Assembly (NCBI GenBank): GCA_025506515.1
Contig: CM046443.1
Coordinates: 45,500,920 to 45,564,919, forward strand
DNA: 64,000 nucleotides
Direction of reading: 5' to 3'
Origin: Flaveria trinervia
Lineage: Eukaryota > Streptophyta > Magnoliopsida > Asterales > Asteraceae
The position numbers and the translations under genes are program-made. The notes beneath the pieces were generated by a model, which was given only the letters and a program-made list of their open reading frames with translations, had not been told where the DNA came from and did not search any database. Below, piece after piece: positions 21,346-32,952 of the stretch (the stretch's first letter is position 1; the number at the start of each line of letters is the position of its first letter).

Positions 21346-22980
21346 CACCCATTGGCATTATTAATTATAAGCTAAACACAAATCCAATTTTTGATCACCA
21401 CTGTACTATCCTAATCGATTTTTTGCTTTGGTTGACTACTGAAACAAGATAAATCAAATAATCTTTTGATTGGTGACTTCTATATGGAATTAGGAAGAAT
21501 AATCTCGATTTCTTTCTTGATTACAAGGCATGTCATGACAAATTTGAATTCTTTCTCGATTTGTATAATGATTAGGAGGGTCCTTTGTGATATTTGATTT
21601 GAAGGTCTCGAGATAAGGATACAATTTGTAGATTTAATGATTTCGAATTCAAAGGATTGTTTTCAAGTTTAATACAGGATATTTTGGTTCTAATGTTCTT
21701 CATCTACGAGGCTTATAATTTAGTGAATAAATTTTAGTTTAGTTAAAGATTTCCAAGATGATTTTTAATTTCAAAAATAAGAAGTCTTTGACAAGTTTTT
21801 GCTTGTATTGATTTTTTAATCTACAAGTTTTTTGTATTAGGGATTGGAATGGAAATTAACTTTATGAATCAGAATGTGTTTAATTATTTTAGCTGTTGAT
21901 TGGAACTTTAGTGTAAAACACCCAACCCAACCTGAAATTGTAACGTTGAGTTGATATATTTTCTAGCACCAAAAAAAGTGACCCAGTAAAAAAAATTTTA
22001 GTTCCGCCATTGGTCTTGTTGTCTTTCCCAATCTCCTTGAAGATCACAGTCATGACGGATGGCATCATAATTTGTAGACCATAGTGCACCTTATTAGCAA
22101 TGGTTTTTAAAACTTTTAGTTCTAGAAGATTTGACTCCTCAATACTCTAGTGTCTATGAGCCTCACACTCCACATGGTGCTTTGGACTTGCTTATGGTAA
22201 CTCGTGTCTTGCCACACGTCCACCATATGCACCACCACGACTACCATGAACACTTCCTCTTTTTTCAACATAAGTACCTTCATTCCAGCCATAACATTCT
22301 TCCTCTAAGGATTATAAGACAAACAATGTCATTCAAGGTAATATTTCATATCATGATAAGTAATGTAAGTTCTAATGATATTAGCCAAATGCAATTAACT
22401 ACTTACTGTAGTTTTCATGCCCTAAATGTCCCCTTTCATGGGTCACATCAGTTCCTATACCAATAATAACAAGACACATACATACATATTTACCATCTTA
22501 TTGTTATCATATCAATATTTAGCTTTTACTTTAACTATACTTAATCTTTACTTTACCTTTACCTCTTGCAAGGCCTCGTTTCCAAGCAACATCACAATTA
22601 GTGTTCTATTATCAACTACACATAATTCTTAACTTTTAACAACCATCATATCATTGCAGGAGACATATAAATTGTTATTAGAAGGTTCATCGTCTATTAT
22701 TATATAGAAAATATGTAATTAGGTAGTTTCTTTTTCAGAATACCATATACGATTAGTTAGGTTACTCCATCTTCATGCCAAGCTTTATTTCCTTAAATGA
22801 TTTTATCATACCTGTCAAACTAATATGCATATAAAAGTCAGTGTTGTTGAGTAAGTTTTAGTTTTAATAAAATACTTTAGCGTATGAGTCTTTTCTTTTC
22901 TTCAATCATTCACTTTATCATTATTTACTTTCATTGATCGTTACTTTATCTTTTTCTTAGGAGCTCATAAAAGTACAAAA
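21346..22980. other. AT-rich sequence, no gene identified
   Basis: I see no transposon domain, LTR end or tRNA-like structure. The 111-codon plus-strand ORF at 22131-22466 is low complexity (His- and Ser-rich) with no recognisable motif. I do not call it a gene. Confidence 0.5.
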
Positions 22981-23270
22981 CTCCTTTATGGATGAGCTAG
23001 CAATAAATTGCCAACCCCTCTATCGGTAAGTATACAAAAGGTATAACTCCTATCAAGGGGAGCAACGCACAAGGCAAGGCTCCTATCCGTTAAGTGCATA
23101 CATGACACAACTCATATTAAGCGAGCAGTGCAGGAGACAAAGCTTCTATAAGGGTGAGATTTTATAAGGCATATCTTGTATCATGTTGAGCAATGCACAA
23201 GGCAAACCTCCTATCAGGGTGCAAATGCATCGAATGCAACGAATGCAAAGTCCTATCATGCTTGCAAGAC
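22981..23270 (+). repeat. 32-bp degenerate minisatellite, about eight units
   Basis: Units begin near 22,981, 23,017, 23,047, 23,080, 23,111, 23,143, 23,175, 23,208 and 23,251. Each opens with a variant of CTCCTATC and carries a GAGCAATGCACAAGGCAAAG-like second half. Spacing is 30-36 bp for most units, with one at 43. Units differ by about a quarter of their bases, so the array is old. Confidence 0.75.
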
Positions 23271-23519
23271 TACTATACATTTATTTCACATGTGAATTTT
23301 ATCGTTTTTGGCCAATTTTTTTCTCTTTCACATTATATAGCACTTTATATCATTTTGCTTGTCTTTCTTTCTTTTACTATACATACTTCATCAAACTATT
23401 AGTAGTATTCTATAAGATACATATTTTATGGTTCTTTACTTTACATATGTTATCATCAAAAGAGTAGCATTCTGTAATAATCTATGACACTGAGCGTAAC
23501 AATCAGCAACTATATCTAC

Positions 23520-23935
23520 ATCGAATAAGTCAACCAGACCGAACACTTGCAAAGTCAAGTTCTCCTGCTAGCCGAGTATTACGTTATCGGTCGAATACTA
23601 TCTTTTGGTCGAGTTTTGTACTAAGACTGAGAACATAGATCAATTATGATCTATCAAGAATCGTATCATACGAGAACTCTACATGATACAAATTTCATGC
23701 AAAACCCCTACTATTTTCTAACAAGAACCATGCTAAGTTCTATCTCATGTGATAACATACATCGAATACTATGGCCATGCAAGAACTAAGCCAACTACCC
23801 TCGTACACGAGAACTAGGCTAACTATTATTATTTTTCGATAACTATTCTAATAATCATATGAGAACTATATCGAGTACTATCATATGCAAGGACTATGTT
23901 GAGTAATATATCATGCGAGAAGTTCACAAATATAG
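23520..23935 (+). repeat. Degenerate interspersed repeat field (GAGAACTAT / TCGAGTACTAT)
   Basis: The motif CATGCGAGAACTATGTCGAGTACTAT recurs in diverged form, for example near 23,776, 23,810, 23,855, 23,885 and 23,915, with looser copies back to 23,520 (CGAGTATTACG, CGAATACTATC). Spacing is about 27-45 bp. It is unlike the minisatellite just upstream. I do not recognise it. Confidence 0.55.
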
Positions 23936-24973
23936 GGTTGCCATTGAAAGAATACTATTCCATTGTATCAGTTCATAAATATGCTATGTTTTCTATCAAA
24001 AAAATTAAGTTGTAAGTAAATAAACTTCATAGTATGCATATTAGCTCAAAACACATAAAAGAGTATAAGGGGGGATCAAGAACTCGTTTTTTGAAGATTT
24101 CTTATGTAAATGCCTTAATCGAGAACGCTATCACTTGATAACAACATAACAATATTCAAAGCTATCACCTGTATAATCACCACCAACATCTTTATCCATC
24201 ATTAATCAATGAAAAACATGAGAATTACATACATTAATCTTCATTCTTTGACTTTTGTTCTTTGGAACCAGCTCTCTTTCTCTACCTTTCCTTTTTAAGT
24301 AACCTTCTGGTGTAAGGAAGGGACAAGAGGGTTGCCCATTCCTTTTATACCAACAACTAGGGTTTTTAATCTTTTCAAAGTCAGACTTTGACCCTTCATC
24401 TTGAAACACTCAATAACTTTTGTCATATTTAGTTTTGTTTGGTCCTTAACAAAATTTTGGGAAGTTACACTAAAAATCCTTGGTTGGTTATATATGATAG
24501 GTATATTATAAATCAAAAAAGAATTTGGTTGGTTATTTATTGTTTTTTGTGAGAGTGAATTAATAACTATAGTAGTAAGTAATGATCGACTATCTTCTAA
24601 CAAATTTTTATGTTCTAATAATTATGTTGACTTAATCTATAACTTATTCATCTAGAAACTTTTTTTATATAACTTCAATTCAGGGTTTTTATTTGATAAA
24701 AATCTTAGGAGGCCAAGGAAATGTTAAAAATGAAAAAAATAAAAAGACTACATGGACGTAAAACAAAAAAGAACATCACTGTGGATAATATGGGAGATGT
24801 TGAAAGAGACGTGTGGATATTTAATAATGATAAGGGCTGAAGTTTAGCAATCGATGGTTTGAAGTCCAAGTGATTATTCTTTTCACTTGACGATTTAGTG
24901 GTTTGGCTTGTTGGAAACCAAGAACCAACCATGTAAGACCAAATTGACCATTCGGCCTTTATTATATGTATAT
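23936..24973. other. Unassigned sequence left of the T LTR
   Basis: AT-rich and without recognisable domains. Two overlapping minus-strand ORFs (24206-24409, 24295-24603) lie in different frames and resemble no family I know. This may be old host intergenic DNA flanking element T. Confidence 0.45.
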
Positions 24974-25199
24974 TGTTGTAAAACTAGCGTAATAGCAACA
25001 ATAATATGAGAAAGATATATTGGGACATATATGTTTATATTATTGATTGATGTTTACAAATAAGACACAAGGGATATTTATGGGTAGGAAACATAATCCT
25101 TTCATAACTCCAACAACCATTTGAATAACATGATAAGTATATCTCTAATAAAGTCTATCCATATAATTATTGATAACCATAATAATAATATTTATAACA
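24974..25199 (-). repeat. 3' LTR of ancient copia element T
   Basis: On the minus strand it runs from TGTTATAA (right end) to TTACAACA (left end), near-perfect inverted termini giving a 226-bp LTR. It is immediately preceded (minus sense) by the purine tract CCAAGGGGAG. The left flank is TATAT (24,969-24,973), a possible half of a target duplication whose partner is not in the window. Confidence 0.7.
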
Positions 25200-25450
25200 C
25201 TCCCCTTGGTTATCAACTTAATATGCTCGAAGATATTTCCTCGTTTAAAACCTTGCTAGAAAAATCCTATGGGACAAAACCATAGCTAAGGAAAAAAGAG
25301 TGCAACACATATTAACTCCCCCTGTTTGAATAAGCTATGTTGCCTTGTTAAAAACTTTACTAAGAAAACCCAATAGGACAAAACTTAGTGAAGGAAAAAA
25401 GAGTGCAACTTGAATAATACTCCCCCTCATTTAAATATGCATCATTTAAG
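25200..25450 (-). repeat. 3' UTR of element T with repeated polypurine units
   Basis: In minus sense, two units about 100 bp apart share GAGGGGGAGTATTA or GGGGGAG, TTGCACTCTTTTTTCCTT and GTTTTGTCCCATAGG-like sequence, ending at the polypurine tract by the LTR. This repeated purine-rich 3' UTR is familiar from a widespread group of plant copia elements (established pattern, recalled from experience, not searched). Confidence 0.75.
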
Positions 25451-28400
25451 TGATGAGTGATGATCTTCTATGAATTTTATGATTGTTAGTTGATCCTTTA
25501 TTGTGCAATTGCTGAAGTTGATCAATAATATATGATCTTTATTGAAACTTCCGTTGCATTTCTTTATAAAAAAAACACCACAAGATCCACAATTATATTG
25601 TATTACATTACCCGTATCTATAATACTAACTAAACTTGTTTTAATGTGTTAGTAAATATAAATTCATATTTTCATACCTTGATATTATCAAAATATTTGA
25701 ATTACCATATTCCATTGCTCCTCATTCAACATGATATAATAATATATCTAATCGTGTACAACTAGCAAGAAACAATATTGCATTAGTTGCAATGAACTAT
25801 GGTACTTCTAAATCAATAATTTCTCAATTGTTTGATAAAAATTGATGATTTGAAAATCTTTTTACGTACTTAAAATGACAAGTTTTATCCCTATAAAAAT
25901 TTCAACTCCTGTTGATGTAATTTGATTGACTGATAAAACATAAATGTTATTTTAGATATCAAATCATAAATTTATATTTTCATATTTCATTTCAAATTAT
26001 TCATTCAATGATTTGAACTCTTTCAATCCATTGATAAAATACAATCATATCATCATAATATGATACTTATGTACCTCATGTTGTTCTTTTCATAAAGCAA
26101 ATGAACAAACTACATCAATTAATATTTATCTTTCGAGATAATCATCAAGTTGATTATACTATACCCACCTCGACTACTATTAATCCATATTCAATTACAT
26201 AACACATTTCTTGAATTTTTGATGTCAATGCTTTCGGTATTTACGATCATTTACAAACTTCATTTGGTATTGACTAATTACTTATGTGCATACAATCATC
26301 AAAAATTTTGGCACATAAACTTTTCACATTTAATACATGATATGTATCATAAGTAAAGGTTTCTTCAAATAAACTTCCAACATAAATTAATATCATTCTT
26401 GTATATAGATTTATTGAGATACATTCATCAACAGATATAATTTTATTTGTATGTGTTTATTGGTGCAAAAGATTTACATCTTTAAAATATTTCTAATTAC
26501 CTTTTAAGGAGTTAGTTGCTTTTGAAACTCAAGAGGAGTTCAAGTTATATACAATGCAATAACATATACAATAAGCAAAACACATTCGGATCCAAATATG
26601 TATATAACAATAATAGTGTTCCTGAGAACTCACTTTTTATGATTATAGCAGTTTATATCATTTATGGAGTTTCATGTAAGTTTCATTGTCGAGTGAATCA
26701 CGACATTCGTACTATGCATATCAATTTTGTCTTTGTACTAGCATACTAATGAGGTGTTGGTATGTTATTACATCCACCATAGGAGAATACGTCTACTCAT
26801 AATAAATTAAAGGTCTTTACGAAACTCCTTGTACCATCAATTTTTCTTTTCATATTTCTTTTTATTATTTTACATAATTTATTCGCACAAAATACCTTGT
26901 TTATAACCAATATATTAGAGAATTTAACTCCATCTTATTTACCTATGTTTATTTTGGCCGATCATTATACATTTATATTCAAAAGCAAATTTTAGTTCTT
27001 GATCCTCGTATTTTTTCATCATTTCAAGTGCTACATATATATTATTATCGACGTTGATTTTATTTTGATTCCATAAATTGTAGACATAATATATTTATTC
27101 AGATCTTTTTATTTTATGTATTTGATGTTCATCCAGAACCATCATATCTATTGCCCATATAGGATACCTTATATCATATCTTGACTTGACCATCTTTATA
27201 TTTGCTCCTTTTTTGAGGATTTTTATTCATGGAATCGACCGGTCTATCATGATTCAGACGTGCCATAGACTCATTACCAATATAAATATTAATTGGAGCA
27301 TTAGTAGTTGGTAATGTGACTTAATCAGTCTTTACTAGTTAATGATTATGTCTTGTAATTGATTCATTAGTGAATTATCTTTCGAACTTTTGGTATGTAT
27401 CTATTTGTTTGGTATAAGCTAATACACTGATAATTCATTATAACTTTTACTGTCTAACTACTTTTTATCTCCCCTAATGTTAAAAATATTGATTAAACAA
27501 AATGCATAATTAATAAGTTGAGCCATAGACAAATTTATTAGTAATGGCTCAATATTTTATTTATAGATATTATGCATGCCCTTGATATATTCCTAACTAT
27601 ATTTAAACTCTCATCATTATGCGTTATGGTGAAACAATTGCAATATATACCACACAACAAAACAAACAATTCAGATGAGAGCTATTTGGTTTTAGACCAA
27701 AACTTAACTTTATATGGAGAAAGTCTTACAACTTTTGACTTGATATGAATTATTGTTTTTGCATGCAAACTAACATATTCACACACATGAACAGTTTCTC
27801 TCATGATTATTGGCTTTGCAATGAATTTAGTGGTCGTCTAAACAAAGGCAATTTGTGTATGAACTTAAGCCATATGAAGTTAAACACTTATTCTAATAAT
27901 CATCAGTTTTTTGAGAATTAAACTCACCGTTTTTACCCAAAGTGATATGATAACTTGGAAGCATGTACTTGCTACCTCGTTAGCTAAGCCACACACATAC
28001 AAATTCAAGTTGTGAATTTGACAACCATTAGATGACGCATCGATTTTAAACCTCTAAATGGTATATACGCTAGGATATGTGTATCCTTTATCCCTTCCAG
28101 AATTTTAAGAAGTCACATCATATTTTAGTTGATAAATAATCAACCTCCCTTGAGAGCAAACATTGTTTGCTTAGTTATCATAAAAAATATTTCTATTTTT
28201 AATTTTTTTTACATCATCATTGACTCAATGTGATCTAACGCTCATGTTGATCAATATAATCATGATTTGTAAACTTTTTTATAATCATGTATGTATTCAC
28301 TACATATGCTTACAAGTTACAATATATAAATTTGAGAGAGCAATGTATTATCACCTCATACTACCATGGATAATACTTGTATTTGTTTCATACCCTCATA

Positions 28401-28712
28401 CAATCAATTCCTTAGTTTGCCCTTGTGGTGGTCAATCTCATTATCTTATAATCATCACTATAATTTTCTCAATTATGTCCGTAATCATGAAATTTTCAAT
28501 GATTATTGTATATCATATTCGCTATAGGTAGTAGAGTATATTCAAAAAAATTCAATGGTTTTCGTTCTTTTCTGGGACCTAAGAATATGAAATTCTTTCA
28601 AACCTCTCATACTTTTTCATAAAATTGCTACTTCATGAGCATATTGAGGTGTGATAAATAGAAATTACTTCATCTATAATTATTCTTATAAGTAAATATT
28701 CTCTACACATAG
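25451..28712 (-). pseudogene. pol: Element T copia polyprotein relic (integrase to RNase H)
   Basis: No long ORF survives, but minus-strand translation through many stops recovers copia landmarks in order. Integrase C-terminus: CVVYIAIVSP and LGIYQGHA (about 27,560-27,660), equivalent to the FGCAVYVPIAPPQ...LGIYVGYDSP region. IN/RT hinge: ARLNHDRPVDSMNKNPQKRSK (about 27,220-27,265), matching the RGRPIGSKDKNPRK hinge. RT: NQNKINVDNNIYVALEMMKK (about 27,000-27,070), MVDVITYQHLISM and SLDNETYMKLH (about 26,650-26,800). Connection: AILFLASCTRLDI (about 25,750-25,785). It belongs to a different clade from N, A, P, B and C. Very old, and interrupted at 28,712 by P. Confidence 0.75.
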
Positions 28713-28969
28713 TGTAAGGTTTCATGTAAGGCTGATGCACCTAAAACATTCAAAGTCTCTCCTACATGCATGCATTTAAGTGCAAAGTAGAAATTCTTCA
28801 GAAGTTTTACACCGTGCATCAGAATTATTCTAAGTGTAAAATCCTCCGAAGCCAAAAGTGAAGTCTTCTGAAGCTTCAAAGACAAAGTCTTCCATAGCCA
28901 ACAAGTGAAGACTAAGTTCTTCTAAAGACTTTTAACACATACTGTATCTAATGTACTTTACCATAAAGC
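28713..28969 (+). repeat. Truncated 5' LTR of element P
   Basis: TGTAAGG...GGCTGATGCA and the following CTTCCGAAG/CTTCTGAAG repeats match the reverse complement of the D and B LTRs (for example 60,200-60,460). Only the first 257 bp remain. The sequence then passes directly into mid-gag at 28,970. Confidence 0.8.
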
Positions 28970-31430
28970 CATGACAACCCTTCAAACTGCTCTTCCCAAC
29001 TCCATATATAAAGGCTTCAAGAAGTGCAAGACAGCTAAACAATTATGGGATGCACTGAAGCTAATGTATGAGGGGTCAACTGAAGCCAAGGAGAACAAGA
29101 AGGATCTTCTGAAGAAGCAGTTTGAAAACTTTAACTTGAAAGCAGGTGAAACCATGACTCAACAATGATTCCGGTAAGTTGAGATTGTGGACACTCTAAT
29201 GGATGTTGGAGTGACTCTTGAGAATAGGTACATTGTAAGGAAGTTCATGTCCTCTCTTCCTAGACAATGGACACATTATTGTGTTGTTATCAAGAGAAAT
29301 AAGAGCTTTAAGATTCTTACTTTGACAGAGTTGTATGATATCTTAGTGGATACCAGATGGAGATGAATATGCAAAGTTCATCTGGTAACTCTAGCAATCA
29401 ACTAAGTTCAACCCTCCATGTGGTTGAAAGGGATAGTAGAGAAGCATAACATCATCTTATCTACTACCCTGATAACTCATAAAAGGATCCTTTCCTCACC
29501 TTCTCAAAGACACCAAGAGAAAGCTACACTCAAGGAAGCCCATTCCAATAGACAAGCTCTTCATAAGCCTTTGTGTCTTCTGATGAAAGCATAGGAAACT
29601 TTATCTTCACCCTTGAAGATGTTTAATGTATCCATCCAGATGATCTGGAATACATGGAGATCGATCAGCAAATGGCTCTTCTCACTTATAGAGCCAAGAA
29701 ATTCTACAGAGGACAGGGAGGAAGTTTCCAAGCAATATAGCTAGTGGAAAGTTTGGGCTGGACAAAAGCAAAGTAAAATGTTACAACTATACCAGATGGT
29801 CACTTTGCAAGGGAGTGTAAGGCACCAAGGCCAAACTACATGGAGAGAGCCACCCAGAATGAGAAGCCAAAGCAGCAAGCTGTTGAAAAAGGAGGCTTTG
29901 ACTGGAGCTTTTAGGTGGAAGATGCATCTCCAAACCAAACATAAATGGCTGACCATGATGAAGCAAAGGTATTGGAACATCTCTGTACACCTGAATGTAT
30001 TGCTAAAGTGAATACATACAGGTCTTATAACTTAGTCTTTAAATATTTTAAAATCTTATTTCAAAAGAGCTGAAAATGATTATAAACTAAAGATAGAGGA
30101 CTTAAAAAAACCATTTCAACTCTTAAACATGAATATACCAACTACATGACTAAGATCAAAGATCTTATAACTAAGATGATTGAATGTAAGGTATACCAAT
30201 ACAGGACTTAGATCAAAGATCTTATAACTAAGATGATTGAATGTAAGGATAAGCTTCTGATCAGCAAAGCTAGGGCAAAAAAAGTGTTCTTGAAAAAGAG
30301 ACTTTCAAGAAGATTATATCATCATCCTTGGATGAAAAAGTTTGTTATCAGAATAAGCAGGGACTAGGAACTAGTGAAATAGCTCATCAACATATAATCT
30401 TGTTTGTAGATCTCCTAGGTGTGGAACTTATGAAGATGAGCTTCCCTTCATAGACCCCATGAGTGAAGAGGATGAAGAGGAATAGTGAAGGATGTCTCTA
30501 AGAAGAGTGAAGAAGAGCATTCTAAGAAGGGTCTCTATTCCTCTGAGGAGAGTAAAAGAGTTGGGATGACCAAGTCAAGAAGAAAGAACTTGATCAGAAA
30601 GGCCAAGAGGAAGTCCAAGAAGGCTAAAGAGATCAAGGCCATCTTTAACTCTATGCAAAAACAACTCTTTATCTCTGTAGGATTTGAGGTGGTTAAGGCT
30701 AAAGACACAAACCTGAACTCTAGTACCAGGAGTTCTAGTTCATGTTCAAATTATCCTAACAACATGAATAATGTTGACCAGTTATGTATCACTGCTACAC
30801 AACCTAAACCATCCAGCTCCAAAGATAGCTCTCACCCTAAAAGAATTGCCACATCATCTACAAAAATGAAGATGGAGAAGGAAAGTGATCAAGTTCAGCC
30901 TTGTTCTCAAAGGAAGACTCTCAAGAAGAAGAATATGGATTGTGTTATTTGTGGTAGTACTTCTCATCTTGTTAAGGATTGTCTTCAATCCAAAAAGTAC
31001 TATCCATATGACCAAGAAAGAGACTTCTAAGAGTTTGGAAAAGAAGAAAGCTTTGGAAGGAAACTTTTCCTTTCAGAAGTTACAAAATAAAGGAGAAGAC
31101 AAGTGGAAACTGGCCTTCGGAAGAAAATTTGGTCTCGGAAGAAAGGAATGCTTCAGAAGCATTGAAGCCTGCTGTAGTGTTAGCAAGATCTTTGGAAGGT
31201 TCAGTCATCAAAACTTCCTAGTTCTCAAAACTTTCGAAGTGATGAAGGTCAAGTCTAAGATTCCAAAGATGGTGTGAAGACAAAAAAGACCAAGTGACTT
31301 AAGTTCTTCATCAACATCAACAAATGATCCTCAAAACATGACAACAGGATCAATTACAGCTGCATTGTCCTCAACTTCTTTTGATAAGACCAAGACCAAT
31401 AAGGCTTGGGTTCGAAATGTAACTAACTAA
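28970..31430 (+). pseudogene. gag: Element P GAG, 5'-truncated and broken
   Basis: It opens in mid-protein at MTTLQTALPNSIYKGFKKCK, which in D's gag follows about 90 residues of N-terminal sequence. Then come QLWDALKLMYEGSTEAKENKK, FMSSLPRQWTHYCVV and, through several frames, PDDLEYMEIDQQMALLTYRAKKF. The knuckle region near 29,780 reads as a decayed CCHC (CYNY...DGHFAREC, second Cys replaced by Tyr). A 40-bp segment is tandemly duplicated at about 30,151-30,190 and 30,208-30,247. The basic tail is in 30485-31030 (KRKSKKAKEIKAIF), with a second decayed knuckle near 30,935-30,980 (CVICGSTSHLVKDC). That second CCHC before the protease parallels A and B. Confidence 0.85.
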
Positions 31431-31935
31431 CTCTTTTATGTAGGAACAACTCAAGAAAATAGAAATGTATGGATCATTGATAGTGGTTGTTCCAGGTACA
31501 TGATAGGCAATGGGTCATTACTCCAAAATTTGAGAAAATTGACGGAGGACCAGTTGCTTTTAGAGGAGATGTTGGAGGTTACATAACCGGAAGGGGCAGG
31601 GTCACAAATGGTAAGCTCAGAATTGAGAAGGTAAACTTTGTCAAGGAGCTTGGATACAATCTTGTGAGTGTATCTTAATTTTGTGATCAGAGTCATAACA
31701 TGCTCTTTACTGAGCATGAGTGCATTGTTCTCAGGTCTGGTGTGGTCATTCCTCATGAGCATATCCTAATCAGAGACACCAAGAAAGGGAACATGTACAA
31801 GATGGATTTGCAAGAAACATCTCCCTCAAGAGAAGTTTCATGCTTTCTATCTAAAGCAAATAGTGATGAGTCTTTTCTTTAGCATAAAATAATGTGCCAT
31901 GTAAACTTAAAGAATAGTAATAAATAAAAAATGAT
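31431..31935 (+). pseudogene. pol: Element P aspartic protease and start of integrase, broken
   Basis: The active site VWIIDSGCSRYMIG has DSG at 31479-31487. It is followed by RFEKIDGGPVAFRGDVGGYITG-like sequence, GRVTNGKLRIEKVNFVKELGYNLVSVS and then a stop. The next frame (31700-31882) has VVIPHEHILIRDTKKGNMYKMDL and CFLSKANSDESFL. The integrase HHCC first His region follows as *HKIMCHVNLKN, with a stop replacing Trp. Confidence 0.88.
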
Positions 31936-32952
31936 TTGGTAACTAGAATGCCAAAGAAAGAGTTTACAAGTTATGTCAATTGTGTTGCATGCCTGAAAAG
32001 GAAGCAACACAAGGTATCTCACAAGCCAAAGGAAAGAAACTCCATCACTACTCCCCTACACTTATTACATATGGATCTCTTTGGCCCCACCAGTGTAATG
32101 AGTTTAGGAAGAACCTCCTATTGTTTGGTGATCATAGAGGACTTTACAAGATTCACTTGGGTCTTCTTTCTTAGAACTAAGGATGAGACCCCTAAGATTC
32201 TGAATAATTTCATCTTAAAGATTGAGAATCAATGTGATCATAAGGTCAAAACCATAAGATGTGATCAAGGAACTGAATTTAAGAACCAAATCCTTGATAC
32301 ATTTTGTGATGAAAAAGGTATTACTAGACAATATAGTGCTCCCAGGACTCCTCAGCAAAATGGTGTGGTTGAGAGGAAAAATAACACACTAGTTGAAGTT
32401 GCAAGAACTATGTTGTCTGACTCTAAACTGCCCATCACCTTCTGGGCAGAGGTAGTGAACACTGCTTGCTATATGCAAAACAAGGTTTTAGTAGTTAAGA
32501 CACATGGTAAGACTCCTTATGAACTTTGGCACAAGAGGAAACCTTTTATTAGTTTTCTCAGGTCATTTGGATGTCCTTGCACCATCTTGAATACCAAAGA
32601 TCAAACTGCCAAGTTTGCTGAGAAATCAGATGATGGACATTTTATTGGATACTCTTTCTAAGCCAAGGCTTATAGAGTATACAATCTTAGAACCAGAGTA
32701 GTTGAGGAGTCAGCCAATGTGACTTTCAATGAACACATTTCCAGTATGAAAGCATCTGGTCCTGATTAGCTTTTTGATCTTGATTTAGTTACCAACTGTT
32801 TTAACAAATCTTGTGAGCATGTTTCAGGATCAATAGATATACTACCTACAGGTGATCCTAACCCAAGATTTGAGCTGAGAAGACCTTCAAGCTACACAAC
32901 TTTAGCTCAAGTTGTAACTCGCCTTGTAAATGAAGTTTCTACCAACACATCA
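31936..32952 (+). pseudogene. pol: Element P integrase, first copy
   Basis: The frame 31936-32661 is open for 241 codons: CVACLKRKQHKVSHK (zinc ligands), LLHMDLFGPTSV (first Asp), IRCDQGTEFKNQ (second Asp), GVVERKNNTLVEVARTML (Glu), KTPYELWHKRKPF and GCPCTILNTKDQ. The catalytic triad is intact, but upstream and downstream frames are broken. The hinge to RT begins in 32,700-32,950 with the ESANVTFNEH and GPD(stop)LFDLDLVTNCFNK segments, also seen in the second copy and in B. Confidence 0.9.

Noticed and set aside
22131..22466. 111-codon ORF as a host gene
   Set aside because: His/Ser-rich AT-biased sequence with no motif, no neighbouring exons and no promoter signal I can support.
24206..24603. 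Two overlapping minus-strand ORFs as a gene or retroelement end
   Set aside because: The frames overlap out of phase and match nothing I recognise.
28703..28885. Minus-strand 60-codon ORF at the P boundary
   Set aside because: It lies in P's LTR on the antisense strand and is explained by the LTR.
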